Both the position numbers and the translations under genes were made by a program. 64,000 bases of DNA from Paraburkholderia polaris. GTDB taxonomy: Bacteria > Pseudomonadota > Gammaproteobacteria > Burkholderiales > Burkholderiaceae. The stretch lies in NCBI RefSeq assembly GCF_012927345.1, contig NZ_JABBGJ010000051.1:1-64000 (forward strand), in the 5' to 3' direction. Position 1 is the first letter of the stretch. Every line of letters starts with the position of its first letter. Under the pieces are notes generated by a model. The model ran no database searches and was not told the origin of the DNA. It saw only the letters and a list, made by a program, of their open reading frames with translations. Positions 52,920 to 61,226 of this stretch are shown here, one piece after another.

Positions 52920-55545
52920 GGTCGACGGGCAGTTGATTTTCAACCGGCGCGTCGGCCTTCCCGTCGGCTGCCTTCAGCGAAGCATTGGCGGACGTCGCTG
53001 AAGGCGGTTTATCCTTTGGTGCGGCCGTGGGCGCCTCGTTCGGTGCGCCGTTCGGTGCGCCGTTCGATTCGACTTTGGCCGGTACGCTTTCCGGGTCCCA
53101 CGTCAGCAAATGCCGTTGCGGGTTGGCGATTTCGATGCCGCGTGCGCTGAACTGGTCGAGAATGCGCCGGTTGAATTCACGCTGCACACCCCAGCGCGCG
53201 CTGTCGCGACATTGGATCTGGCCGGCCAGCGTCACCGCCGAGCCATCCACTCCATCCACGCCCCAGAAGCTGAAGTCGGACAGGATGCCGTCCTTGAACG
53301 TCTCATCCTCGCGCAGCGCGGCGCCGATTTCCTTCAGCGTGTCGATCGCCAGATCGACGTCCTCGCCGAACACGATATTCACCTTCACCGCCGCATTGCC
53401 GAGCCCGCGATTGGTGTTGTTGACCGTTGTGACCGAACTGAACGGCACGGTGTAGAGCGAGCCGTCGCCACCGCGCAACCGCACGGTGCGGATCGACAGA
53501 TACTCGACCGTGCCGGACACCCCCGCGAGCGTGACCCAGTCGCCAACCTGCATGGCGTTTTCCATTAACAGGAACATGCCGGTGATGAAATCCTGCACCA
53601 GCTTTTGCGAACCGAAGCCGAGCGCCACGCCGAAGATACTCGCGCCCGCCAGCAGCGGCCCGATGTTCACGCCGAGTTCGCTCAGGCCAGTGAGCACGAC
53701 GACTAGTGCGATCACACAGAAGAGCGCGCTGCGCAGCATCGGCAGGAGTGTGCGCAGACGCGCGGCGCGCACCAGGTCGCCGCTGGTGGTCCAGCGGTCC
53801 AGCCGCGTTTCGACCGACACGTTGACACCTTCCCACACCAGCAGCGCGATCGCGGCAGCGACACCGATCGTGACCATCGCTGAAGCCAGCCGATGGCCGA
53901 TCGAACCGGCCTGGAACAGCTCGCCCACGTCGACGCCCCATACCTGCAGCAGCGCGAGTGCGGTGACGATGCAGATGATCCACGAGACAACCCGCCGCAG
54001 CAGCGGGTAGTAGCGATAGGCATGCTGGTGCACGAGCGACGCTTCGGCGTCGCCCTGTACATTGAATAGCCGCGCCATGGCGCCGAAAATCACGATCGCG
54101 ATGACCCGCGCGCCCACCAGGATCGCCAGCGTAATGCCGCCGAGATGCAGCAGGGTGTGATAGCCGTTCTGCACGTCGAGCGCCCAGATGAACCATAGCG
54201 CCATCACGATGAACACGGCGAACCACGCCCATGCGTCGGCGAGCGCATTGCCGAACATTTGCAGCGATTCGCGCGCGGCGAAGCGCCTGCGGATCAATTC
54301 GCCGACCGGCTTCGCGCATTGCAGGATCAGGATCGAGATCATGATGTGGCCGGCGAGCGCGACTACCTTCATCAGCGCGAGATGCGCCGCGTCGTTCAGG
54401 CCGAGCGATTGCGCGATCTCAGCGATCGCCGAACCTGTGCCGACCACGGCGACGATCCGCGCGATCCAGCGCTGCACGAAAACGGCCCAAGCATCGCTCA
54501 TGCGCAGCAGGCGCAGGCGCGGCGCGGAAGGCTGCAGGAAGAAGCCGCTGCCTATCACGATCAGGCGGCACAGCACATAGATGTCGATCAGCGAATCGAG
54601 CGCACGGTCTTGCGGCGTGCCGTCGTCGGTGAAGATCGACATCAGCGCGCTCGCCGCGCCGACGAACACCGCCAGCGGCAACAGGCGCAGCACCACCGTC
54701 AGCAGCGCGCGCGGCAGACGCTGCAGGAGCGTCCAGTGATGCACGGCGTTCTGCTTGCCTTTGGCTTCGGTGGCTTTGCCGGTAGCGGGCGTAGGCGTTG
54801 TTGTGGACGCGCCGGGCTTCGCTGCCTGTGCGGTTGCATCGGGCGAAACGGGTGAAACAGGAGAAGCGGGAGAAAGGGGCAGCGGTGGCGCGGCATTTGG
54901 CGCATCGGCCGGTTGCGGCAGGACATTGACGGGCAGGTCGGCTTGCGGCGCAGCGTTGTCATCGCCCTGTTCGCGACGCGCGGCGAGGGCCGCGTACGCG
55001 CGGCGCAACAAGCGGCGCGCGAGCCATTCGAGCCCGAGCGCGGGCAGCAGCGCCGCCAGCAGTGACCATGTGACACGACCCAGCACGCTACGCGCTTCTG
55101 GGTTGGTCGATTGCCAATGCCACCAGGCACGCACCGACGCTACGTCGAGCAGCGCGGCGACCGAACTGCGCAATGACGTGCCGAGGTGCACGGCCCAGTG
55201 CGCGCCCTGACGCGCCAGTTGCGAAGCGAGACCGTTGGACTGGAATGCGGCTGGAACGAGCGCCGCGGCGCTGCTGGCCGCGGCGGGGGCTGAAGCCGCC
55301 ACCGCTGAGGCCGGCGGCGCGCTGAGTACACCCGCTGCGGCGATCGCCTGGAGGGTGTCGCTGACTTGCGCGCGGCGTGTGGGGTCATTGAGGACGCTGA
55401 GGGCCTGGCGGGCCTGTTCGGGCGTCAGGGTGATCGCGGCGCCGGATGCCGCGGATGCGGCGGTGGGTTGCGCCACGGCGGCAAAGACCGGCGAGGCGCT
55501 CAGGATGAGAAAAAAGAGAAACCAGGCGTGAAGTATTTTGCGCAT
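52858..55545 (-). CDS. Large MscS-family mechanosensitive channel
   Basis: The 895-residue inner-membrane protein has a signal peptide (KILHAWFLFFLILSASPVFA), a helical periplasmic/linker part, Pro/Ala-rich loop regions, about ten TM segments and a C-terminal MscS domain (AGASIFGVALGFGSQKLVQD, FITGMFLLMENAMQVGDWVT, FSSVTTVNNTNRGLGNAAV). It is of the large MscM/YbdG-YnaI-like type that opens under membrane tension. The ATG at 55545 is chosen because the signal peptide begins there; the frame is open to 55650. A disordered Pro/Ala/Asn tail closes it. It overlaps the convergent hydrolase gene by 62 bases. Confidence 0.88.
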   Translation of the reverse strand: MRKILHAWFLFFLILSASPVFAAVAQPTAASAASGAAITLTPEQARQALSVLNDPTRRAQVSDTLQAIAAAGVLSAPPASAVAASAPAAASSAAALVPAAFQSNGLASQLARQGAHWAVHLGTSLRSSVAALLDVASVRAWWHWQSTNPEARSVLGRVTWSLLAALLPALGLEWLARRLLRRAYAALAARREQGDDNAAPQADLPVNVLPQPADAPNAAPPLPLSPASPVSPVSPDATAQAAKPGASTTTPTPATGKATEAKGKQNAVHHWTLLQRLPRALLTVVLRLLPLAVFVGAASALMSIFTDDGTPQDRALDSLIDIYVLCRLIVIGSGFFLQPSAPRLRLLRMSDAWAVFVQRWIARIVAVVGTGSAIAEIAQSLGLNDAAHLALMKVVALAGHIMISILILQCAKPVGELIRRRFAARESLQMFGNALADAWAWFAVFIVMALWFIWALDVQNGYHTLLHLGGITLAILVGARVIAIVIFGAMARLFNVQGDAEASLVHQHAYRYYPLLRRVVSWIICIVTALALLQVWGVDVGELFQAGSIGHRLASAMVTIGVAAAIALLVWEGVNVSVETRLDRWTTSGDLVRAARLRTLLPMLRSALFCVIALVVVLTGLSELGVNIGPLLAGASIFGVALGFGSQKLVQDFITGMFLLMENAMQVGDWVTLAGVSGTVEYLSIRTVRLRGGDGSLYTVPFSSVTTVNNTNRGLGNAAVKVNIVFGEDVDLAIDTLKEIGAALREDETFKDGILSDFSFWGVDGVDGSAVTLAGQIQCRDSARWGVQREFNRRILDQFSARGIEIANPQRHLLTWDPESVPAKVESNGAPNGAPNEAPTAAPKDKPPSATSANASLKAADGKADAPVENQLPVDPKPAGGPGTPANPGSTSPHE

Positions 55546-55910
55546 AGGGTGTAAAGCGGGGTACCAGGTGCGGACGGAGGTGCCGGGACACGTGGATCGG
55601 TTCGGCGGCATGACCTTGAACCGACACGGCTTGGGCCGTACAAGTTCCATCCGTGGTGGCTTTCGGTTGCCCCGCGAGGGTTCGGCGAGCCGGGTTGAAT
55701 TGTAACGTCAGGAAGCACAAAGCTTGCCTGTCAGACGGCACCGTCGACCGCGTAGCGCGCAAGCCTGCGGGGCGTGAGGCTGAAGGCAGCCGTGTGACAG
55801 TTGCCGTGCGAGGACGCAGCCATGCGCGGCTGCGTCGCCAAAAGCGGTAGCGCGAAAGCGCACCAGCGCCGGACCACACGGATCGCGCGGGCACGCAGGC
55901 CCGGCGACGT
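55546..55910. other. Region between the channel and NIPSNAP genes
   Basis: No gene supported. A perfect nine-base-pair stem, GACGCAGCC at 55813-55821 and GGCTGCGTC at 55828-55836 with a six-base loop, lies about 75 bases past the NIPSNAP stop codon and may terminate that gene (no T-run). Confidence 0.45.
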
Positions 55911-56261
55911 CTATTCCGTCGCGTCCACCGCGCCCACCGCGGCCACCCCAAGCGTGCCTTCGACCACCTCGGTGAAGGTGCGCTCCTCGCGCAGAATGAA
56001 GCGCTTCGTCTGCGCGAACTGGAAGTTTTCCCGCGCTTCGGCATCGGCTCGCAGCCGCGCCCGATAGGCTTCGTACGCGGCGAGGCTGTCGAACGCAATC
56101 AGGCCCCATGCGATGTCGTTGGTCCCTTCGTGGGGCAGAAAGTAGCCGATCAGATGACCGCCGCAGCGAGGAATGATGCGGCCCCAGTTGCGAGCGTAAT
56201 CGTTGAAGGCATCGCGTTGGAATGGGTCAATCTGATAACGGATAAAGCAGGTAATTGTCAT
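55911..56261 (-). CDS. NIPSNAP family protein
   Basis: The 116-residue ferredoxin-like fold protein has the family pattern [20 protein letters not shown], then [20 protein letters not shown] and [15 protein letters not shown]. Bacterial NIPSNAP proteins are small, dimeric and of unknown function, perhaps binding hydrophobic compounds. AGGAGC precedes the ATG at 56261. It follows the DHA2 exporter gene (ends 56378 on the same strand, 117 bases away). Confidence 0.88.
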   Translation of the reverse strand: MTITCFIRYQIDPFQRDAFNDYARNWGRIIPRCGGHLIGYFLPHEGTNDIAWGLIAFDSLAAYEAYRARLRADAEARENFQFAQTKRFILREERTFTEVVEGTLGVAAVGAVDATE

Positions 56262-56377
56262 GTGCAAGCTCCTGATCGGGTCGTGGTGGTAGGCGGTATC
56301 TGAGTACAAGTATGGCGACCGGTCGATCGCGACGTTTCATTGTTTTCTGAACTGTCGATGAGATAGCGCGACTGGCT

Positions 56378-58045
56378 CTACGGCTTGCTTTGCGAGCGGA
56401 TCGTCAAAGCCGCCAGCACCGCGCCGGCCAGCGCGCAAAGCGCCGACACCAGCGCCACCGCCCGCAGCGCAGCACCCAAAGCCTCAGCTTGGGCCTGGGT
56501 CACTTCGGCATGCGAAGCGCTTTGCGCGGCGCCGGTTGGCGCGGAAGCGGAGGCTGCATCCATGCCGCCTTGTGCCAGCCGCGCTGCCTGACGTGCCTCT
56601 TGCGGCATATTCAACGCATTGAGCCGCGTGTCGAGCGCCGCGTCGTGCGACCGCACGAACACGATCCCGAGCACCGCAATCGCCAGCAGACTCGCCACCC
56701 TGGCGACGGCATTATTGATGCCCGAGGCGACGCCCGTACGCGCGGTGGACACCGACGTCATCACGGTCGTCGTCAAGGGTGCGACGGCAATCGTCATCCC
56801 GAGCCCGAGCACGACAAGCGCTGGAAAGAAGCCGCGCCAATATTCACCGCGTACCCAGGGCAGCGCGAGCATTGCAAAGGCGATCGCCGCGACCACCGGT
56901 CCGATGCTCAGCAGGGTCCGTGCGCCATAACGGCTCGTCAGGCCGCCGGTGAAACGCGACAACAGGCCGATCGTGACCGGCACCGGCAGTAATGCCGCGC
57001 CTGCCTCGGTCGCGCTATAGCCATACGCGCGGATCAGCGTGAACGGCAGGAAGAACAGTGCCCCGCCCAGCCCAAAGTAGAGCAGCAGTGTGACGAGGTT
57101 CGCGCCGACGAAGTCGCGCGAATGGAACACGTCGAGCGGCATCATCGGATTGCGGGTCCTTGCTTCGAGCGCGACGAAGCCGGTCAGTACGAGCAGGCCG
57201 CCGAGGATCAATGCCAGCACCCATTGGTCGCCGAAGCCGCGCGCCGAGGCGAGGGTCAGGCCATAGGTCAACGCGGCGAGCCCAGCAGCCGCTGTGACGG
57301 CGCCCGGCCAGTCGAGCCCCGGCAGCGCGTGCCCATTGAGCGCAGGGTCCGGGCCGGACGAATCGTCTTCCTGACGGCTATCCGGCACGGCGATGACCGC
57401 GAGCGCGATGGTTGCGCACGCAATCGGTACGTTCAGAAAGAAAATCGCCCGCCACGAAAACGCATCGACGAGCCAGCCGCCCGCCACCGGCCCGACCGCC
57501 GACGTGATGGCGCCGACACCCGCCCAGGTGCCGATCGCCTGACCACGCTCCTTGTCGTCGAACACCGAGCCGATGATCGCGAGACTGCTCGGCACCAGCA
57601 GCGCCGCGCCAATGCCTTGCACTGCGCGCGCCGCGATCAACGCGCCGATACCCGGCGCGAGGCCGCAGCCGATCGAGGCCAGTGTGAACAAACCGATTCC
57701 CGCGATAAACACTGTGCGCCGGCCGAGCTTGTCGCCGAGCGAGCCGCCCACCAGCACTAGCGCGCCGAGAAACAGCAGATACGCGTTGACCACCCACTGG
57801 ATTGCCGCGACACTCGCGCCCAGTTCGGTCTGGATCGACGGCAGCGCGACGTTGACCACGGAGCCGTCGATGAACGCCATGCTCGAGCCGAGGATGGTCG
57901 CGGTGAGTGCGAGCTTTTTGCGCCGGCACGGGTGATCGAAGCTAGGGGGCTGAGCGTGAATGGCGAGCGTGTCGCACGGACTCGCCTGGGCGGGGAGGAC
58001 GGAGGAGGGGCGGCGCACAAGCGCCGGGGCGTGCGGATCGGCCAA
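56378..58045 (-). CDS. MFS exporter, DHA2 family (EmrB/QacA-like)
   Basis: The 555-residue 14-TM exporter has motif-rich family sequence: LTATILGSSMAFIDGSVVNV (motif D1), LVGGSLGDKLGRRTVFIAGI (motif A), RAVQGIGAALLVPSSLAIIG and GPVAGGWLVDAFSWRAIFFL (motif C). It should export drugs or metabolites using the proton gradient. Translation appears to start at TTG (58043-58045), as GGAGCGGAC lies before it; the first in-frame ATG would cut the first TM helix. An Ala-rich helical loop is present near residue 500. No regulator is adjacent. Confidence 0.85.
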   Translation of the reverse strand: MADPHAPALVRRPSSVLPAQASPCDTLAIHAQPPSFDHPCRRKKLALTATILGSSMAFIDGSVVNVALPSIQTELGASVAAIQWVVNAYLLFLGALVLVGGSLGDKLGRRTVFIAGIGLFTLASIGCGLAPGIGALIAARAVQGIGAALLVPSSLAIIGSVFDDKERGQAIGTWAGVGAITSAVGPVAGGWLVDAFSWRAIFFLNVPIACATIALAVIAVPDSRQEDDSSGPDPALNGHALPGLDWPGAVTAAAGLAALTYGLTLASARGFGDQWVLALILGGLLVLTGFVALEARTRNPMMPLDVFHSRDFVGANLVTLLLYFGLGGALFFLPFTLIRAYGYSATEAGAALLPVPVTIGLLSRFTGGLTSRYGARTLLSIGPVVAAIAFAMLALPWVRGEYWRGFFPALVVLGLGMTIAVAPLTTTVMTSVSTARTGVASGINNAVARVASLLAIAVLGIVFVRSHDAALDTRLNALNMPQEARQAARLAQGGMDAASASAPTGAAQSASHAEVTQAQAEALGAALRAVALVSALCALAGAVLAALTIRSQSKP

Positions 58046-58207
58046 GTCCGCTCCAGGATGGATGAACGGCTTTCAGCATAGCAACGCCAAGGGCGATCCG
58101 ATAGGCGCTTACGACGCCCGGCGCGCCGGACCGCAGCAACCGGCGCGGCAATCTTTACGGAGCTTTGCCGGCTTAGGCGGCTTAGGCAGCTTAGGCGGCC
58201 TGTGAGA

Positions 58208-59644
58208 TCAAACCAGCGACGGCGTCTGCCGCTCCGCCTCTTCGTCGGCATCCGTGCCGCCGTTGGCGTTCGACGCTCGCCCGGCCGCCGGTTCCTGATG
58301 CAGCCGGTTCGCATGCATCAGGCGATACAGCGTTGCGCGTGAAATGCCGAGCTCGGCCGCGGCCTCGGACAACTTATAGCCGTGCCGCTGCAGCGCGTGC
58401 TCGATGGCGTCCTTTTCGGCCTTGCTGCGGATCTCCGCCAGCGTCACGGCCGGCCCGTTGTCGGACTCCGGCAAGCCGAGGTCGCTTGCCGTGATAAAGC
58501 GCCCCTCGCTCATCACCACAGCACGGCGCACGCAGTTGATCAGCTCGCGCACGTTGCCCGGCCACGGATAGTTCGACATGGCGACAATCGCGTCGCTTGA
58601 CAACCCGCGCAGTTTGCGCGCGCCGTCCTGCCGGTACATGCTGAGCGCGTAGCTGGCGAGCAGCTTGATGTCGCCGCCGCGCTCGCGCAGCGGCGGCTCG
58701 ACGAGCCGCAGCACACACAGGCGGTGATACAGGTCGGAGCGGAAACGGCCGTCTTCGACGGCGCGGTCCAGATCGACGTGGGTCGCCGAAATCACCCGCA
58801 CGTCGACGTTGATCGGCCCATTGCCACCCAGCCGTTCGATGGTGCCTTCCTGCAGGAAGCGCAGCAGCACCGCCTGGCACTCGTGCGGCATGTCGCCGAT
58901 TTCATCCAGGAACAGGGTGCCCTCGTTAGCGCTTTCGATCCGGCCGATCTTGCGCTGCAACGCGCCGGTAAAGGCGCCGCGCTCGTGGCCGAACAATTCG
59001 GCTTGCAAGAGGCTCGGGGGAATCGCCGCGCAATTGATCGCGACGAACGCGCGGCCGGCGCGCGGCGAGCGCTCATGAATCGCACGGGCGGTCAGTTCCT
59101 TGCCGGTGCCCGATTCGCCGGCGACGAACACCGGCGCATCGGTCACGCCGCATTTGTCGATGCGCCGGTACAACTGCTGCATCGCCTCGCATTGCCCAAC
59201 CATGCCGTGGCGGCCGAGCGAGGGCTCCGGTGCGATTGGCGCGTGCCGCAGGCTCGACAGCCCGTGTGCGTGGCCGAGCGCGAATACCAGCCGCTCGTTC
59301 AGCCAGGGCCGGGTAACGAAATCGAAACAGTAATCGAGGATGAAGCGGCTGACCAGTTCGTTTTCTGCCTGGCCCGGTGCGATCTGGGCGACCCAATTGG
59401 TTTCGACGCGCCGCATGCAGGAGGCCAGCGCGGACAAATGCTGGGACGTGCAGTCCTTGGGCAATTCGACAAGGCCGACCTTGATATTGCCCCGCTCGAT
59501 CATGCGTTCAGCGATCGCCGTGCTTTTGGCGTGCACAGCTTGCCAGCCCGATGCAGCCAGGAAGCTGGCGAGATCCTGATCGGGCGAGTTCGACACGTAT
59601 AGAACGGTGCGCTCGGCGTCGACAGGCGTGCAAGTCGTATTCAT
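58208..59644 (-). CDS. VpsR-like sigma-54-dependent activator
   Basis: The 478-residue AAA+ regulator has an N-terminal receiver-like VpsR-type domain (about 1-125), the sigma-54 activator core (Walker A ESGTGKELTARAIHERSP, GAFTGA loop near residue 230, Walker B GTLFLDEIGDMPHECQ, and YPWPGNVRELIN), and a C-terminal Fis-type helix-turn-helix (ELGISRATLYRLM). VpsR-type proteins, and BerB of Burkholderia cenocepacia, activate exopolysaccharide genes and respond to cyclic-di-GMP. The GGGGG before the ATG is a fair ribosome-binding site. It is divergent from a consensus sigma-54 promoter about 700 bases away, its probable target. Confidence 0.9.
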   Translation of the reverse strand: MNTTCTPVDAERTVLYVSNSPDQDLASFLAASGWQAVHAKSTAIAERMIERGNIKVGLVELPKDCTSQHLSALASCMRRVETNWVAQIAPGQAENELVSRFILDYCFDFVTRPWLNERLVFALGHAHGLSSLRHAPIAPEPSLGRHGMVGQCEAMQQLYRRIDKCGVTDAPVFVAGESGTGKELTARAIHERSPRAGRAFVAINCAAIPPSLLQAELFGHERGAFTGALQRKIGRIESANEGTLFLDEIGDMPHECQAVLLRFLQEGTIERLGGNGPINVDVRVISATHVDLDRAVEDGRFRSDLYHRLCVLRLVEPPLRERGGDIKLLASYALSMYRQDGARKLRGLSSDAIVAMSNYPWPGNVRELINCVRRAVVMSEGRFITASDLGLPESDNGPAVTLAEIRSKAEKDAIEHALQRHGYKLSEAAAELGISRATLYRLMHANRLHQEPAAGRASNANGGTDADEEAERQTPSLV

Positions 59645-59898
59645 GTAACCCCCGGATCGTTGCTGCTCTCAGAACTGCTTCTCGACGAACTGGACAGACC
59701 GGTCATGACACATTCACGGTAGCGGCAATGGCGGGGGCGTGGAGCGGCGTGAGCCGCGAGGTGCTGCAAATCGGACAGCTAGCAGAACAGGGTTCAACGC
59801 TGAAACTGCCTGACTATTCATCCCCGAATCACAAAAACCGTTTCTTACCTCGGTGGTCCGACACAGGCGCTCTACGTGGCGCATAGCTTAACGATAAG

Positions 59899-59912
59899 CG
59901 AAAGCGCTTTCG
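59899..59912. promoter_or_regulatory. Palindrome of LacI-type: CGAAAGCGCTTTCG
   Basis: A perfect 14-base palindrome centred on CG, of the form bound by LacI/GalR repressors (core GAAAGCGCTTTC). It lies 255 bases upstream of the VpsR-like start codon in non-coding DNA. There is no LacI-family gene in the window, so the role is open. Confidence 0.45.
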
Positions 59913-60079
59913 AACGCCATACAAACAAATCTGGATTCAGAAACGTTTTTCTCGTCGCGACGTGTCAGCAGGCCATTTCAAAAATTGCCGGTCAACCCCG
60001 GCTTTGCGCGCTATGCCACACAGCGTCGCAAACCGCATGCCTGTGATCGTGCCACGGATAGCGCGGTGTCGAATCACCG

Positions 60080-60097
60080 TGTCTCAAGCTTGCGACA
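60080..60097. promoter_or_regulatory. Enhancer-like palindrome TGTCTCAAGCTTGCGACA
   Basis: An 18-base inverted repeat with one mispaired position each side (16 of 18 symmetric), about 254 bases upstream of the sigma-54 promoter at 60351. The distance and form suit a binding site for a sigma-54 activator such as the adjacent VpsR-like protein. This link is inferred. Confidence 0.4.
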
Positions 60098-60350
60098 TAT
60101 CGGGCAGCCGCTGCCAGGGCTGCTTCGTGGCCCGAAACATCGGCACATTTGACCGGGCCACGCCGCAAAGCGGGGCTGGATATAGTCCGACGAAGAGCGC
60201 GCCCAAGCCTGCAAACGGGTAGATCCTTCCGCAATGCGTCAGAGGTTGAATCCAACGCGTGTCAAATCCGAATCAACGTGTGACGTGAGGCATGGTCCCG
60301 CGAGGTGCATTGCAGCAAAAAACACCGTGCAACAAGGGATTGAGGGTACA

Positions 60351-60366
60351 TGGCACAGCCATTGCA
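60351..60366 (+). promoter_or_regulatory. Consensus sigma-54 (-24/-12) promoter
   Basis: TGGCACAGCCATTGCA matches TGGCAC-N5-TTGCA at every fixed position. It points right, towards the small gene at 60877 and the CpaE-like gene at 61227, with an expected start near 60377. The gene for a sigma-54 activator diverges from the same intergenic region. Surrounding non-coding DNA makes a chance match unlikely. Confidence 0.85.
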
Positions 60367-60385
60367 ATAAGAGCTTCACAAGCGA

Positions 60386-60541
60386 ATGCATTGCCGCCTG
60401 GTTCCTGAGGCACGGGGAAGCAGCAGCCGTAGCCCGGCGGCAACCATGGTCTTCGTAAGCGCGGCCGGGGAAGCCAATGTGTCTTACGAGGGTGCGGCGG
60501 GGCCATTGAAAAACGGACGTCAAAAAAAGCGGGGCGAATGA
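60386..60541 (+). other. Possible small ORF just behind the sigma-54 promoter
   Basis: An ATG at 60386 opens a 51-codon frame ending at TGA 60541 (MHCRLVPEARGSSS at the start, NGRQKKRGE at the end). It would have an almost leaderless start and no ribosome-binding site within the predicted transcript, and its third-position GC (32 of 51 codons) is low for this genome. I regard it as probably non-coding; the transcript may work as RNA. Confidence 0.2.
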
Positions 60542-60801
60542 TCGAGACGAAGTGTCGGTCATTCGTCACCAAACGACGTGAAGCACTGACCTCGCCACTT
60601 TTTCCGTCAAACTGGACGGACTCGACGCTGAGTGCGGAAATTGATGGTAATAGCGACAGGTACCGCGCTTGAGCAACTGGCGAGCGCGCGATGCACAGAA
60701 CAGGGAAGGGGCAGCGCACGGTAAGGACCGGCCGGCGCGAAGACGCGGGGAGAAAAGGCCTTAGTCTCCATAGAGGGGCACACGCTACGAGGTGACCGGG
60801 C

Positions 60802-60831
60802 GCCGTACCCGCGCATTAGCGCGGGTACGGC
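60802..60831. terminator. Strong hairpin in the sigma-54 leader
   Basis: GCCGTACCCGCGC and GCGCGGGTACGGC form a perfect 13-base-pair stem with an ATTA loop, 46 bases before the next gene. Only CTTACC follows, so it is not a textbook terminator. It could end a sigma-54-driven RNA of about 455 bases, act as an attenuator, or shape the leader of the following genes. Confidence 0.7.
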
Positions 60832-60876
60832 TTACCTGGATACGGCCGTGAAATGGCCCATCATTCGGGGGTTGTC

Positions 60877-61164
60877 ATGAAAATGATCAGCAAGCCGGTC
60901 GCGTTGCGGCTGGACCACCACACCACGGCGCACGGCGCCGGTCTCTCCTTTCGGCCTCATCTTGCGCTGCAGCGACCATTGTTTGCCGCGCCGACGGTCG
61001 ATCTGCACACGCTGGTGATCGCCGAGGCGATGAAACGTAAGGCTCAAGCCGAGATTCAGCGCGAGGTGTTGCGCGACGCGATCTATGAGACCCCGGTTTC
61101 GCCCGAACGAGGCCACGATCGCGCTGCGGACATCTACCCATCCGATCCCGACGAATACGCCTGA
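60877..61164 (+). CDS. Small hypothetical protein
   Basis: No family recognised. The 95-residue soluble protein has a predicted helix (LVIAEAMKRKAQAEIQREVL) in the C-terminal half and an acidic end (YPSDPDEYA). The ATG at 60877 follows GGGGGTT; an in-frame ATG at 60853 is also possible. It is the first gene after the sigma-54 promoter, 62 bases before the CpaE-like gene, and probably in its transcript. Confidence 0.6.
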   Translation: MKMISKPVALRLDHHTTAHGAGLSFRPHLALQRPLFAAPTVDLHTLVIAEAMKRKAQAEIQREVLRDAIYETPVSPERGHDRAADIYPSDPDEYA

Positions 61165-61226
61165 ATGTCGACAGTTATTAACGCGGCCTTGCCCACTGGG
61201 AGGCTTCAGTCCGGCGGAGACCCGAC

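Noticed and set aside
60038-60055. Minus-strand TGGCAC-GATCA-CAGGC as a sigma-54 promoter for the VpsR-like gene
   Set aside because: The -12 half does not match TTGCA, with only one base of the essential GC in place.
60367-60801. Cyclic-di-GMP riboswitch (GEMM) in the sigma-54 leader
   Set aside because: I could not find the conserved GEMM core sequences or helices; the location alone is suggestive but not evidence.
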